Assembly (NCBI GenBank): GCA_023417985.1
Contig: JAEZDV010000234.1
Coordinates: 1 to 44,302 of the forward strand
From: Actinomycetes bacterium
Lineage (GTDB): Bacteria > Actinomycetota > Actinomycetes > Mycobacteriales > Mycobacteriaceae
Reading direction: 5' to 3'
Length of the DNA: 44,302 bases
Program-made: the position numbers and the translations under genes
Shown here: positions 35,286 through 44,250 of the stretch, in pieces
Position numbering within the stretch: the first letter of the stretch is position 1
How the letters are laid out: the number at the start of each line of letters is the position of its first letter
Notes under the pieces: generated by a model
What the model saw: the letters and a program-made list of their open reading frames with translations, nothing else
What the model was told of the DNA's origin: nothing
Database searches by the model: none

Positions 35286-36824
35286 TCAGTACGCACCTTC
35301 GCTCACCAGCACAGCCTTGACCGTCTTTCCGATGATCAGCACGTCGGTGACCATCGACCAGTTCTCGACATACGAGAGATCCAGCCGCACTGCCTCATCC
35401 CAGGACAGGTCCGACCGTCCGCTGACCTGCCAAAGCCCCGTCAGTCCCGGCCTCACCAGCAATCTTCGGCGGACTCGGCCGTCGTACCCTTCCACCTCAC
35501 GACGCAGCGGTGGACGAGGCCCGACGACGCTCATTTCGCCGCGCACCACGTTGATGAACTGAGGCAACTCATCGATGCTGAAGCGTCGAATGATCCGCCC
35601 CACGCGCGTCACTCTCGGGTCGTCGTGCATCTTGAACAGAAGTCCGGATCCTTCGCTCCGATCGAGCAGCGCAGGGATCTGTTCGTCGGCGTCGATCACC
35701 ATCGAACGGAACTTGATCATCGCGAACGGTCGCCCGTCCAACCCGATGCGCTCGGCTCTGTAGAACACCGGGCCCTTGTCGTCGAGCCTGATCGCCAGCG
35801 CTACCAACGCGAACACCGGACTCAGCACGACCAGCACGGCCGACGAAAACGCGAGGTCGAACAACCGCTTCCCGCTGCGCTTCGCGCCGTGGTAGCGCGG
35901 CTTCTCCACATGGATCAGCGGCAGCCCGGCAACAGGGCGCATCTCCAGGCGCGGCCCTGCGACGTCCACTACCCCGGTGGCAACGACAAGATCGGCTTCG
36001 AACGGTTCGAGCATCCATACGAGATCTTGAATGCCGTCGTGCCCGAGGGTTTCGGTGGCGGTCACCGCCACGGTGTCGGCACCGGAGATCTTCAGCGCCT
36101 CGACCACCGATGATTCGTCGCCGTAGACGGGGATAAAGCGTCCGCCGGCATCGATAGCCTCCCCGGGCACCCCTGAGTACCGGGGGACGCACACGCCGAC
36201 GACACGATACCCGTCGGTTTGCTTGCGCTCGAATGTCTGTGCCATGTCCCGAACGGCACGGGCACCCCCGACGACCAGCACCCGCGTGCTGAACCGACCT
36301 GACCGACGTTTGCGCGAAACAGCCTTACGCCACAACCATCGACTGAGCAGTAGGGTCATCAAGCCCGCCGGCAGTGCGATCGCCAGATATCCGCGAGCAA
36401 GCTCCATCCGGAAGACCAGCGCCAAAATGGCGACGATGCCGAACAACCTGAGGGTGCTTGCGATGACGCGCTGATACTCGTCGAAGCCGGAACCCACGAC
36501 GCGCCGGGACCGCGTGCGAAACCCGGCGAGAATGATGATCCAGGCAGCTGCAAACGCGACGGAGACCAGTGTGTAGTCGAGGGCGTGGGCGGTATCCACG
36601 GTCAGCACGCTGTCCTGACCGAATCGGACCACCTGCGCCGAAACGACCGCGAGAACCACGATCACGGCGTCGGTCCAGAACAGCCAGCGGACGTATGCGC
36701 GTTGCCAACTCCGCCGTTTTGCTGATGAACCGCCTCTGCGGTCCTCGGTGCACACCTGTTCGCGACGTACCGCGCGCCGATCGAGAGTAGCTGCGGACCC
36801 TCGCTTTTCGGGTACCGCGGTCAT
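35286..36824 (-). CDS. Initiating polyprenyl-phosphate sugar-phosphate transferase (WbaP/WcaJ-CpsE type)
   Basis: The 512-residue membrane enzyme transfers a sugar phosphate from a nucleotide sugar to undecaprenyl phosphate, the first committed EPS step. It has four N-terminal membrane helices (about 45-180) and a Rossmann-like middle region (RVLVVGGARAVRDMAQ). The C-terminal catalytic domain begins near 318 (KRLFDLAFSSAVLVVLSPVFALVA) with KFRSM, SIDELPQFINVVRGEMSVVGPRPP and RPGLTGLWQVSGRS. ATG at 36824 with GAAGG six bases upstream is preferred to a TTG at 36893. It is the promoter-proximal gene of the seven-gene EPS operon. Confidence 0.92.
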   Translation of the reverse strand: MTAVPEKRGSAATLDRRAVRREQVCTEDRRGGSSAKRRSWQRAYVRWLFWTDAVIVVLAVVSAQVVRFGQDSVLTVDTAHALDYTLVSVAFAAAWIIILAGFRTRSRRVVGSGFDEYQRVIASTLRLFGIVAILALVFRMELARGYLAIALPAGLMTLLLSRWLWRKAVSRKRRSGRFSTRVLVVGGARAVRDMAQTFERKQTDGYRVVGVCVPRYSGVPGEAIDAGGRFIPVYGDESSVVEALKISGADTVAVTATETLGHDGIQDLVWMLEPFEADLVVATGVVDVAGPRLEMRPVAGLPLIHVEKPRYHGAKRSGKRLFDLAFSSAVLVVLSPVFALVALAIRLDDKGPVFYRAERIGLDGRPFAMIKFRSMVIDADEQIPALLDRSEGSGLLFKMHDDPRVTRVGRIIRRFSIDELPQFINVVRGEMSVVGPRPPLRREVEGYDGRVRRRLLVRPGLTGLWQVSGRSDLSWDEAVRLDLSYVENWSMVTDVLIIGKTVKAVLVSEGAY

Positions 36825-37877
36825 CGTGCCTTCGTCCTCATACGTGTCTCCTCCCCGAGACAACCATCGACCCCCGAACTCGGGCCGAGTCAACCGTCGG
36901 CCGGGAACGAGTCAGGCAAACCACCCCGAATGCCTTTGCGAAACGACGTAGACCATCCATTACTGCTCAGGGGTCGCTGGGGCAACTATAACGTCACTTA
37001 CAGTTCGTAGCATCTGACAGCATCTCGAATTGCGGCTTCAGCTATTACCCATTCTTCGCTAATCGTGCGGATCTCGGTCTTGCTTCTGGGACCACCCAGA
37101 CACATGCGTAACATGCACGGCCACCGCGGCACTCGGCCCGGGTGCGCCGCGAATACCCACGACGCCCACGGCTGTCTGTCTTGCGGAGTTCGAGAGTTTA
37201 CAGAGGGCAATTTCGAATTTGTTCCGACCGCCTTCGAAAGAATGCCCTCATCCGGCGTCTGCGGCTCGGCGTCGGAGCGTCGGGACGGACGCGGAGAATC
37301 GGTCGGTAAAGGCTCGGACCGAGGAAAGTTCGTCATCCTGATCTCGTTCGGGTGGGGTGGGTCTGCCCCGAAGATCGTGATTCGAACGTCCGTTACCGGC
37401 AGATCGCGACGGGTGGGTGGATGTAATCCGAACGAATGAAATTGGTCCGCAATGTCCCGTAACCGTAACGTGAGGGATGAGACGGGGGATACACCGTGTG
37501 TCGCAAGCGAATACCGCAAGTTTCGCGAAACGGCCGGTCTCGGGGAGGAGACTCGCCTGGGGGCGGACGCTGATCGCGATGGATGGGAGGCCATCGGATC
37601 GGTGGACGTACACGAGTTCGTGCGAGCAGACTCGTGCACTGTCTACACGTCCGCCCCCATGGGCGAGGCCGAGTGCCGCAAGCGCAGCGGCGAAGATTGC
37701 TTCGGCGGGTGGCAGGTCACGGGATTCTGGAAGTGGAGCTGGTCCGCCCGGGTTGGGGCGTCCGTCTTCCGCCGATCGGTGCCGTCTGCGCTGCTCGGGG
37801 GTGGATCCTTCTCCGGCTTCCCACCTCCACAACCGTCGACTTTCACCCGACACGAGGTCCGCGGCCGCACCCGATGC
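36825..37877. other. About 1 kb without a convincing gene; EPS operon promoter region
   Basis: Open frames exist on both strands. The minus-strand frame 37248-37853 would start 24 bp below the antiporter stop. The minus-strand frame 36998-37639 and the plus-strand frame from 37452 overlap it. None has recognisable domains, sensible composition or a good ribosome-binding site, and they contradict each other. TATAGT (minus strand, 36985-36990) about 160 bp upstream of the EPS start is a possible -10 box without a good -35. The region may hold a long leader, a small RNA or decayed sequence. Confidence 0.4.
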
Positions 37878-39731
37878 TCAGCGGTCACGCGCCCCTTCGA
37901 GTCCGCGGATCAGCGTCGCCGCGTCGAACGGACCGGTGTGCAGCGTCAGATCCGAGCCGGTTGCGCCGAGGTAGAACGTCGGCGTACTACCCACGTCGCT
38001 GGTCGCGGCGTCGAGATCGTCGTCCTCCACGCGGTGCCGGTGGCGTCCGAGCCGCAGATCCTCGTCGAAGCGATCCATATCGAGGCCGAGCCTCGCGGCG
38101 TGCTCGTATATCTGTTCCTCGGAGAGTTCGTCGCTGTGGGCGAACAGATCGTCGTGCATGTCCCAGAACCTGCCCTGTGCGGAGGCGGCCTCGGACGCCT
38201 CGGCTGCGAAGCGGGCGTGGGGGTGAACCTCGTCGAGCGGCAGGTGACGGAAGACATATCGGAGGTCGTCACCGAAATGGGTACGCACGTCCCGGATGCT
38301 TCCGGTGGCACGCGTGCAGAACGGGCACTCGAAGTCGCCGTATTCGACCAGCGTGAGCGGCGCGTCCGCCGGCCCGCGCACGTGGTCCCGGTGCGGATCG
38401 ACCGGCCGCAACAACACAAGGCCGGTCACACCGGTGACAGGGTGGCGACGATCCGAAGCCCGGAACAGCACCCACCCCAGCGCTGTCGCGAGCAGTGCTG
38501 CGACGAGGACACCGATGCGGGCATCGTTGGCTCGCTCGGGGGATTCGAATGCCAGGTCCACGATGAACAGCGAGATGGTGAAGCCGATGCCGGCAAGCGC
38601 AGCGCCGCCGCGGACCTGGGAGAGAGTGAGACCCGGTGGGAGGCTCCCGGGTCGCAGTCGCGAGAACACGGTGGTGGCCGCGCTGATGCCGACCAGCTTG
38701 CCCACCACCAAGCCGAGAATCACGCCCCAGGTGATGGGTGATCCGATCGCGTCGCCGAGTGTCCGACCGGTGATCACCACGCCGGCGTTCGCGAGCGCGA
38801 AGATCGGCACAACCAGAAACGAGGTGTACGGCTGGTAGAACCGCAGCAACCGCTCGTTGACGGACACCGCGCGGAGCACCCCTAGCTGGGCGGCACGCGC
38901 GTAGTCGGGATTGGGCGATTGCCGGAACGCTCGAGTCAGTTCACCTGCACGTTCCACCTCGCCGCGCCTGGGTGGGTAGACGGGCAGGATGAGCGCGATC
39001 AGCACCCCGGCAAGGGTGGGATGCACTCCCGACTCGTAGAACGCCAACCACGTCCCGGCGGCAACGAAGAAGTAGGCGATCCCACGCCACACTTCGAGGC
39101 GACGGAACTGCATGATCAAGAGCAGGCCCACACCACCGAGCAGCAGGTACCCGAGCCTCACGTCCTCGGTGTAGAACAGCGCGATGATGGCAAGGGCGCC
39201 GATATCGTCGGCCACAGCGAGGGTCAGTATGAAGACGCGTAGCCGGGCGGGACACCGGGGACCGACGAGTGCGAGCGCACCGAGCACGAATGCGGTGTCG
39301 GTGGAGACCACCACACCCCACGCTCCGGCCGCTTCCCCAGTGGGATTGAGCAGCAGATAGAGCCCGGCCGGTAGCGCGAGACCGGCGATCGCGGCCACCA
39401 GGGGGACAGCGGCACGCGTGCGATCGGTGAGTTCTCCGATCGTGAGTTCGCGTTTCACCTCCAGCCCGACGACGAAGAAGAAGAGGGTCATCACGGCGTC
39501 GTTGACCCAGTGCTTCAGATCGAGGCTGATGCCGTAGTCACCGATCCGGATACTCAGCGGGGTGTGCCAGAAGGCCTGATACGAATCCCCCAGGTTCGCC
39601 CAGATCAACGCGATCACCGTGGCAGTGAGCAGGAATCCGGCTGCCAGCGTGTCGTCGTCGGTGCCGTCACGGATGCCGGCAAGAAGTCGGGACATCTTGC
39701 GAAGCTTCGTGGGGTTCTCGTCGACTGCCAT
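37878..39731 (-). CDS. nhaA: NhaA-type Na+/H+ antiporter fused to a DsbA/thioredoxin-like domain
   Basis: 617 residues. Residues about 25-425 form the NhaA transporter: MTLFFFVVGLEVKREL (81-96), VVSTDTAFVLGALAL (141-155) and LAVADDIGALAIIALF (171-186), with the paired Asp175-Asp176 that binds Na+/H+. Residues about 440-617 form a DsbA-like thioredoxin fold: VEYGDFECPFC with Cys469 and Cys472, and the cis-Pro loop STPTF near 584. The transporter exchanges Na+ for H+ at the membrane. NhaA-thioredoxin fusions are known in actinobacteria; the job of the redox part is not. ATG at 39731 follows GAGGAG. It is divergent from the alpha/beta hydrolase. Confidence 0.92.
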   Translation of the reverse strand: MAVDENPTKLRKMSRLLAGIRDGTDDDTLAAGFLLTATVIALIWANLGDSYQAFWHTPLSIRIGDYGISLDLKHWVNDAVMTLFFFVVGLEVKRELTIGELTDRTRAAVPLVAAIAGLALPAGLYLLLNPTGEAAGAWGVVVSTDTAFVLGALALVGPRCPARLRVFILTLAVADDIGALAIIALFYTEDVRLGYLLLGGVGLLLIMQFRRLEVWRGIAYFFVAAGTWLAFYESGVHPTLAGVLIALILPVYPPRRGEVERAGELTRAFRQSPNPDYARAAQLGVLRAVSVNERLLRFYQPYTSFLVVPIFALANAGVVITGRTLGDAIGSPITWGVILGLVVGKLVGISAATTVFSRLRPGSLPPGLTLSQVRGGAALAGIGFTISLFIVDLAFESPERANDARIGVLVAALLATALGWVLFRASDRRHPVTGVTGLVLLRPVDPHRDHVRGPADAPLTLVEYGDFECPFCTRATGSIRDVRTHFGDDLRYVFRHLPLDEVHPHARFAAEASEAASAQGRFWDMHDDLFAHSDELSEEQIYEHAARLGLDMDRFDEDLRLGRHRHRVEDDDLDAATSDVGSTPTFYLGATGSDLTLHTGPFDAATLIRGLEGARDR

Positions 39732-39879
39732 GCGCTCCTCGCTCCGAAGTCCGCTCCGAGTCTGCTCGCAAAACGTTCCCGCCTCCATCGAAAGCGTAGA
39801 GAGGGCAGCAGAGCATGGCACTGTACGAAGTGATATCGATGGCACAGACACCGATGGCACGGATGGGATGGGGATGCAC

Positions 39880-40785
39880 ATGACCGATCGGACCGAGCGC
39901 GCAGTAGTCGGGGACCTCGAATTCGCCTACGAGAGTTTCGGCGACGCAGACGCCCCTCCCCTGTTGCTCGTCATGGGTCTCGCCACGCAGATGCTCGCCT
40001 GGGACGAGGAGTTCTGCGAACTGCTCGCCGGCCACGGTTTCCGGGTGATCCGCTTCGACAACCGTGACATCGGGTTGTCCAGCCATCTCGACGAAGCGGG
40101 ACTCCCCGATCTGGGTGCTCTGCTCGCCGGGCAGGAGACACCAGCGCCGCCGTACACGCTGGTGGACATGGCGAACGACACTGTCGGTCTGCTCGATGCA
40201 CTCGGCGTTGAATCCGCGCACATCGTCGGGGCTTCGATGGGCGGCATGATCGCCCAGCAAGTCGCGATCGATCATCCGCGACGGGTGCGGAGCCTGACGT
40301 CGATCATGTCCACTCCCTCGCGGGAGGTGGGCCGGACGCGGCCGGATGCTGCGGCGGCGTTGTTCCTCCCCCAGCCGACGGACCCGGACACCGCCGCCGA
40401 ACGTTCACTTCAGCTCTACCGGCTGATCGGCTCGCCTGGATTTCCCCTCGACGAGCGGCGGGTGGCCGACCTGGGACGGCGTTCCTTCGAGCGGGGCAAC
40501 GACCCCGCCGGAGTCGCGCGTCAGTTCGCAGCGATCACGGTTTCGCCCGGCCGCACTCCGGGATTGCGTGAACTCACGATCCCGACCCTGGTGATCCACG
40601 GGGAAGACGATCCACTCGTCCAGGTCGACGGCGGTATCGCGACGGCAGAAGCCGTCCCGGGCGCACGCCTGCTCGTCGTTCCGGGTATGGGCCACAACCT
40701 CCCTCCACAACTGTGGGGGCAATTGACGAGCGAGATCGCTGCCCATGCCCTAGCGGCCGAGACCGGTTCGACAGCGGGTGTGTGA
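39880..40785 (+). CDS. Alpha/beta hydrolase (LipG-like)
   Basis: About 301 residues, cytoplasmic. It has the PPLLLVMGLATQMLAWD oxyanion region, FDNRDIGLSS, the nucleophile elbow GASMGGMIAQ, an Asp in HGEDDPLVQ, and the His in GMGHNLP, so the triad is complete. It resembles the mycobacterial LipG-type hydrolases. Three in-frame ATGs (39868, 39874, 39880) crowd the start; 39880 has GGGG six bases upstream. The upstream DNA repeats gatggcac-type units, which makes start choice uncertain. Substrate unknown; a carboxylester hydrolase is most likely. No evidence ties it to the HsaA/HsaC genes. Confidence 0.8.
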   Translation: MTDRTERAVVGDLEFAYESFGDADAPPLLLVMGLATQMLAWDEEFCELLAGHGFRVIRFDNRDIGLSSHLDEAGLPDLGALLAGQETPAPPYTLVDMANDTVGLLDALGVESAHIVGASMGGMIAQQVAIDHPRRVRSLTSIMSTPSREVGRTRPDAAAALFLPQPTDPDTAAERSLQLYRLIGSPGFPLDERRVADLGRRSFERGNDPAGVARQFAAITVSPGRTPGLRELTIPTLVIHGEDDPLVQVDGGIATAEAVPGARLLVVPGMGHNLPPQLWGQLTSEIAAHALAAETGSTAGV

Positions 40786-40804
40786 GCGGGCGGCGTACGC
40801 CCGC
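40786..40804. terminator. Bidirectional terminator hairpin between convergent genes
   Basis: GCGGGCG (40786-40792) pairs with CGCCCGC (40798-40804) around five bases, directly after the hydrolase TGA and 4 bp before the stop of the convergent NTF2-like gene. There is no U-tract. Position and symmetry fit termination from both sides. Confidence 0.5.
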
Positions 40805-40808
40805 ACAG

Positions 40809-41357
40809 TCATAGAGGCTTCAGGAACGAGAAGAAACCGGGAGTGTGGACCTGACGGAGTCGAGTGAGTTTCCGGTACGAAATCAGCCATACGCCATCAA
40901 CTTTGACGTATCGCTCGTGGTAGTGGCCCCAGCCGTGCAGGGATTCCTCGACACCGTTGTTGTCCCACCACAACTGGTCTTCCATCGCCCACACGCCCCG
41001 CGCGGTGGTATCGGATTCCAGCACGATCTCGGGGCAGTGCCCGTGGTGCGCCGACGTGATGGGAACCGGACCGTCGAGCATGTTGCTGATGGCGCGAGTC
41101 AACGCCTCGCGGCCGACGACCCGCCCTGATTCACCGTCGGAACTGGGCTGCTTGTCGCCGGGCAGACCCTGCCACGTCTCGCTCACGACGTCCTCGGTGT
41201 GCAGGGTCGGGTAGTACTCCCACTGCTTGTTGTCCATCACCCGGAGCCGGGTGGCGAAGACCCGCTCGATCTCACGGATGGCGAGGAGTTGCTCCGCAGC
41301 GCCCAGGGTGAGAGTCGGCGAATCCGTATCGGCGTCTCGTAGTTCGTTGTGCGACAA
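40809..41357 (-). CDS. NTF2-like (SnoaL_4-type) protein
   Basis: 182 residues with the cone-shaped alpha+beta fold of the NTF2/SnoaL_4 superfamily. The helical start is EQLLAIREIERVFATRLRVMDNKQWEYYPTLHTEDVV. Later strands include HHGHCPEIVLESDTTARGVWAMEDQLWW and HYHERYVKVDGVWLISYRKLTRLR. Members act as small isomerases, dehydratases or hydroxylase partners, or bind ligands. TTG at 41357 with AAGGTGAG upstream is the apparent start. It lies 20 bp below a second NTF2-like gene on the same strand, probably one operon, divergent from the aromatic hydroxylase. Confidence 0.78.
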   Translation of the reverse strand: MSHNELRDADTDSPTLTLGAAEQLLAIREIERVFATRLRVMDNKQWEYYPTLHTEDVVSETWQGLPGDKQPSSDGESGRVVGREALTRAISNMLDGPVPITSAHHGHCPEIVLESDTTARGVWAMEDQLWWDNNGVEESLHGWGHYHERYVKVDGVWLISYRKLTRLRQVHTPGFFSFLKPL

Positions 41358-41377
41358 GATCTCACCTTCGATCGAGG

Positions 41378-41863
41378 TCAGCGGGATGCTCGGGCCAGCA
41401 GTTCGCGCGCAGCATCGCTACCGTCGAGCAACCGGGCGGTGCGGCGCTTGATCTTCCAGGATCCGTCGATGCGCGCCAGTTCGAATCGGTTGGCGGTCAC
41501 GCGCCAGACGCGGAACGAATCGGCGTCGAGGTTGCGGCGGAGCAGCAGCGAATGGCAGGTGGCGACGGCAGTGTCTCCGTCGACCCGGATGTGGACCGGG
41601 TCGAGGAGATGGCCGCAGCCTTCGTTGATGTAGTCCTGGTGCGGACGGGTGCGCACCATCTCGGTGATCGCGTCGCGACCCTCCATCACGCGGATGTCGA
41701 TGTCGTAGACAGCGTCCTCGGCCCACAGTTCGCCGACCGCGTCGGCGTCACCGGCATCGACGGCGGGACCGTACGCCGTCAGCACTTCCTGGATCGCCGC
41801 CTTGTCCTCGAGTACCTGGACGCGCTCGAGCAGGGAAGCCACCAGGGCTGCGGTGTCGGTCAT
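41378..41863 (-). CDS. NTF2-like (SnoaL_4-type) protein
   Basis: About 161 residues of the same superfamily as its downstream neighbour: LEDKAAIQEVLTAYGPAVDAGDADAVGELWAEDAVYDI, then CGHLLDPVHIRVDGDTAVATCHSLLL and WRVTANRFELARIDGSWKIKRRT. The order of segments is the same as in the downstream protein, but the sequence is clearly divergent, so the pair is an old duplication or a heteromer. ATG at 41863 is preferred over the adjacent ATG at 41866 because AAGGAG is better spaced. Divergent from the HsaA-like gene across 237 bp. A role in the same aromatic/steroid pathway is inference. Confidence 0.8.
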   Translation of the reverse strand: MTDTAALVASLLERVQVLEDKAAIQEVLTAYGPAVDAGDADAVGELWAEDAVYDIDIRVMEGRDAITEMVRTRPHQDYINEGCGHLLDPVHIRVDGDTAVATCHSLLLRRNLDADSFRVWRVTANRFELARIDGSWKIKRRTARLLDGSDAARELLARASR

Positions 41864-41944
41864 CATTCTCCTTCCGGAGCGTGTGTGCGGACGGCTGTGC
41901 GTTGCCCTCGTTGTACCGCTGCGCCCCACGTGAAGCAGTTCTTG

Positions 41945-42045
41945 TCCCGTTCAACGGAAAGATCGATGCGGCCCGGTGTGGCCCCTGCCACTCTTCGAGC
42001 AGTGCATCGGCACACTGTGTGCGCCGGTCCCATCCCGTAACGGGA
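41945..42045. promoter_or_regulatory. Two related palindromic sites in the divergent promoter region
   Basis: CCGTT-C-AACGG sits at 41947-41957 (with flanks, TCCCGT...ACGGAA). TCCCGT-A-ACGGGA, a perfect 6+1+6 palindrome, is at 42033-42045. Both share the TCCCGT/ACGG half-site and lie between the divergent NTF2-like and HsaA-like genes, spaced about 88 bp centre to centre. This fits one regulator controlling both directions. It does not match the KstR motif as I know it. Confidence 0.4.
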
Positions 42046-42100
42046 CACCCCCAACCCCCGCTCGGCGTCCCCCCGCCGCTACCCCAGGAAGAGTCACGCC

Positions 42101-43273
42101 ATGGGCCACGTTTTGGACAGAATCATGCAGCACGCGGACGAGATCCGCGCCGAGGGCGTCGAGGGCGACAAGCTCATGCGCCTCACCGACACGACGGCGA
42201 AGCACCTGCGCGAATCCGGCATAATCCGCACCTTCCAGCCGAAGGAGTTCGGCGGATTCGAAGGTCATCCTCGTGAGGCCGCAGAAACCGTGATGGCACT
42301 CGGCGCGCTCGACGGCGCGACGGGCTGGGTCGCCGGCATCGTGGGTGTGCACCCGTGGGAGCTGGCATTCTTCGACCCGAAGGCTCAGGAAGAGATCTGG
42401 GGCGCCGACAACGACATGTGGATGGCGTCGCCGTACGCGCCCATGGGTGTGGCGGTGCCGGTCGACGGTGGCTACATCCTGAACGGGCGGTGGGCATTCT
42501 CGTCCGGAACGGACCACTGCGGCTGGATCATGATCGGTGCGGCAGTCGGCGACAAGGACGGCAACCGGACCGACAAGGTGCTGCACGTCGTGCTGCCCCG
42601 CTCCGATTACGAGATCGATCAGGACAGCTGGAACGTCATCGGGCTGCGTGGTACGGGTTCGAAGGACCTGATCATCAAGGACGCGTTCATTCCGGAACAC
42701 CGCACCCTCGACGCAGAGATCGTCCTCAGCGGTAACGGCTGGCGTCACGCCGGCCGCGACGAGACGCTCTACAAGTTCCCGTTCTCGTACATCTTCCCGC
42801 TCGGCATCACCTCCTCCCTGATCGGCATGACCGAAGGCGCGCTGGCCTGCTATATCGCGGCCCAGAAGGAACGCGTCCAGGTGACGGGTGTCCCGATCAA
42901 GGAAGATCCCTACATCCTCTTCGCGATCAGCGAGGCGGCGTCGGAGATCTCCGCCTCGCGTCTGGCACTGCTCGAAACCGTCGATCGTTTCTGGGACAAG
43001 ACGGACCGCGGCGAGGAGATCAGCTTCGAGGAGCGCGCTATCGGGCGCCGCACCCAGATCTCGGCAGCGTGGCGCGCGGTGCGTGCGATGGACGAGGTGT
43101 TCGCCCGCGCCGGCGGCGCTGCGGTGCACCTGAAGACGCCGATGCAGCGCTTCTGGCGCGACGCCCACGTCGGCCTCACCCACGCCATTCACGTGCCCGG
43201 CATGATCTACCATTCGGCCGCACTCACGCAGCTCGGCGGCGAGCCCCAGGGCGCGTACCGCGCAATGATCTGA
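42101..43273 (+). CDS. HsaA-like flavin-dependent monooxygenase (acyl-CoA dehydrogenase fold)
   Basis: 390 residues, the usual length of the oxygenase component of two-component FMN/FAD-dependent aromatic hydroxylases (HsaA, HpaH-C2 type). These insert one oxygen ortho to a phenolic OH using reduced flavin from a partner reductase. Visible blocks: FQPKEFGGFEGHPREAAETVMALGALDGATGWVAG, GGYILNGRWAFSSGTDHCGWIMIGA, NVIGLRGTGSKDLIIKDAFIP and the C-terminal GLTHAIHVPGMIYHSAALTQLGG. AGGAAGAG precedes the ATG. It is followed 30 bp later by an extradiol dioxygenase, the next chemical step. No reductase (HsaB-like) is in the window. Whether the substrate is a secosteroid or a simpler phenol cannot be told. 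Confidence 0.87.
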   Translation: MGHVLDRIMQHADEIRAEGVEGDKLMRLTDTTAKHLRESGIIRTFQPKEFGGFEGHPREAAETVMALGALDGATGWVAGIVGVHPWELAFFDPKAQEEIWGADNDMWMASPYAPMGVAVPVDGGYILNGRWAFSSGTDHCGWIMIGAAVGDKDGNRTDKVLHVVLPRSDYEIDQDSWNVIGLRGTGSKDLIIKDAFIPEHRTLDAEIVLSGNGWRHAGRDETLYKFPFSYIFPLGITSSLIGMTEGALACYIAAQKERVQVTGVPIKEDPYILFAISEAASEISASRLALLETVDRFWDKTDRGEEISFEERAIGRRTQISAAWRAVRAMDEVFARAGGAAVHLKTPMQRFWRDAHVGLTHAIHVPGMIYHSAALTQLGGEPQGAYRAMI

Positions 43274-43303
43274 TCCACCCACAACCTTCGAGGAACTACA
43301 GAC

Positions 43304-44212
43304 ATGACAGAATTACGTGGTCTCGGTTACCTGAGAGTTCAGACCCAGGACGTCGCGCGGTGGCGCGAGCTGCTTCTCGACGGTCTCGGTATGGCGGAAG
43401 GTTCCGGTCCCGAGCCGGACGGCTTCTACGCCCGCGTGGACGAGCGTCGCTCCCGCATCCAGGTGCTGCCCGGCGATTCGGACAAGGCACTGGCCGTGGG
43501 CTGGGAGGTGCGTGACGAATTCGCGCTCCAGCGCGTTCGTGAAGCGGTCGAGAAGTCGGGCCGCACGGTGGAGGTGCTCTCCCACAAGGAGGCCACCTAC
43601 ATCGACGCGGAAGGTGCCATCGCGTTCCAGGATCCGGCCGGCACCCGCGTCGAGGTGTTCTTCGGTCCGGTCCTCGACCACAGCCCGGTCGTCACCCGCT
43701 TCGCCGGTCGCTGGGTCACGGGTCGTCACGGCCTGGGCCACGTCGTACTGCCTTCGGCGAACTTCGACGAGACCTACGAGTTCTACACGCAGGTATTGGG
43801 ATTCCTGCCGCGTGGCTCGATCCGTCTCGACGAGGACGGCCACGTCCGCGTGCGTTTCCTCGGCATCAACGAGCGCCATCACAGCCTCGCGCTGTGCCCG
43901 GCGCCGCCGAACGAGGAGCCCGGACTCGTCCACCTGATGACCGAGGTCGACACCCTCGACGCGGTAGGCCAGGCGCTCGACCGGGTCAACCGCCTCGACT
44001 TCTCGATCTCGTCGACGCTGGGTCGCCACACCAACGACAAGATGATCTCGTTCTACGTTCGCGCACCCGGCGGATGGGACCTCGAGTTCGGCACGGAGGG
44101 CATGCTCGTCGACGAGCGGTTCTACACCTCCGAGGAGATCACCGCCGACGCCTACTGGGGTCACGATCAGACGGGCTCCGAGCCGCTGAAGGCGTTCATC
44201 CCCGCCGGATAG
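43304..44212 (+). CDS. HsaC/BphC-like type I extradiol (meta-cleavage) dioxygenase
   Basis: 302-residue two-domain VOC protein that opens catechols next to the hydroxyls with Fe(II) and O2. The three metal ligands are visible and spaced as in BphC: His146 (GLGHVVL), His210 (LVHLM) and Glu261 (WDLEFG). RHHSLALC near 191-198 supplies the conserved second-sphere His. Full family length. GAGGAA about nine bases before the ATG. It acts on the catechol made by the upstream hydroxylase. The next genes of the pathway (hydrolase, hydratase) would lie beyond the window end. Confidence 0.9.
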   Translation: MTELRGLGYLRVQTQDVARWRELLLDGLGMAEGSGPEPDGFYARVDERRSRIQVLPGDSDKALAVGWEVRDEFALQRVREAVEKSGRTVEVLSHKEATYIDAEGAIAFQDPAGTRVEVFFGPVLDHSPVVTRFAGRWVTGRHGLGHVVLPSANFDETYEFYTQVLGFLPRGSIRLDEDGHVRVRFLGINERHHSLALCPAPPNEEPGLVHLMTEVDTLDAVGQALDRVNRLDFSISSTLGRHTNDKMISFYVRAPGGWDLEFGTEGMLVDERFYTSEEITADAYWGHDQTGSEPLKAFIPAG

Positions 44213-44250
44213 ACCCGAGTAACCCTGCCCCACAGGAACACTCACAGAAG

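Noticed and set aside
37452..38741. Plus-strand open frame of 429 codons near the antiporter
   Set aside because: Most of it is antisense to the thioredoxin domain of the antiporter. The non-overlapping part has no recognisable features.
41951..43282. Minus-strand open frame of 443 codons opposite the HsaA-like gene
   Set aside because: Shadow frame; the plus strand has a full-length family match with a ribosome-binding site.
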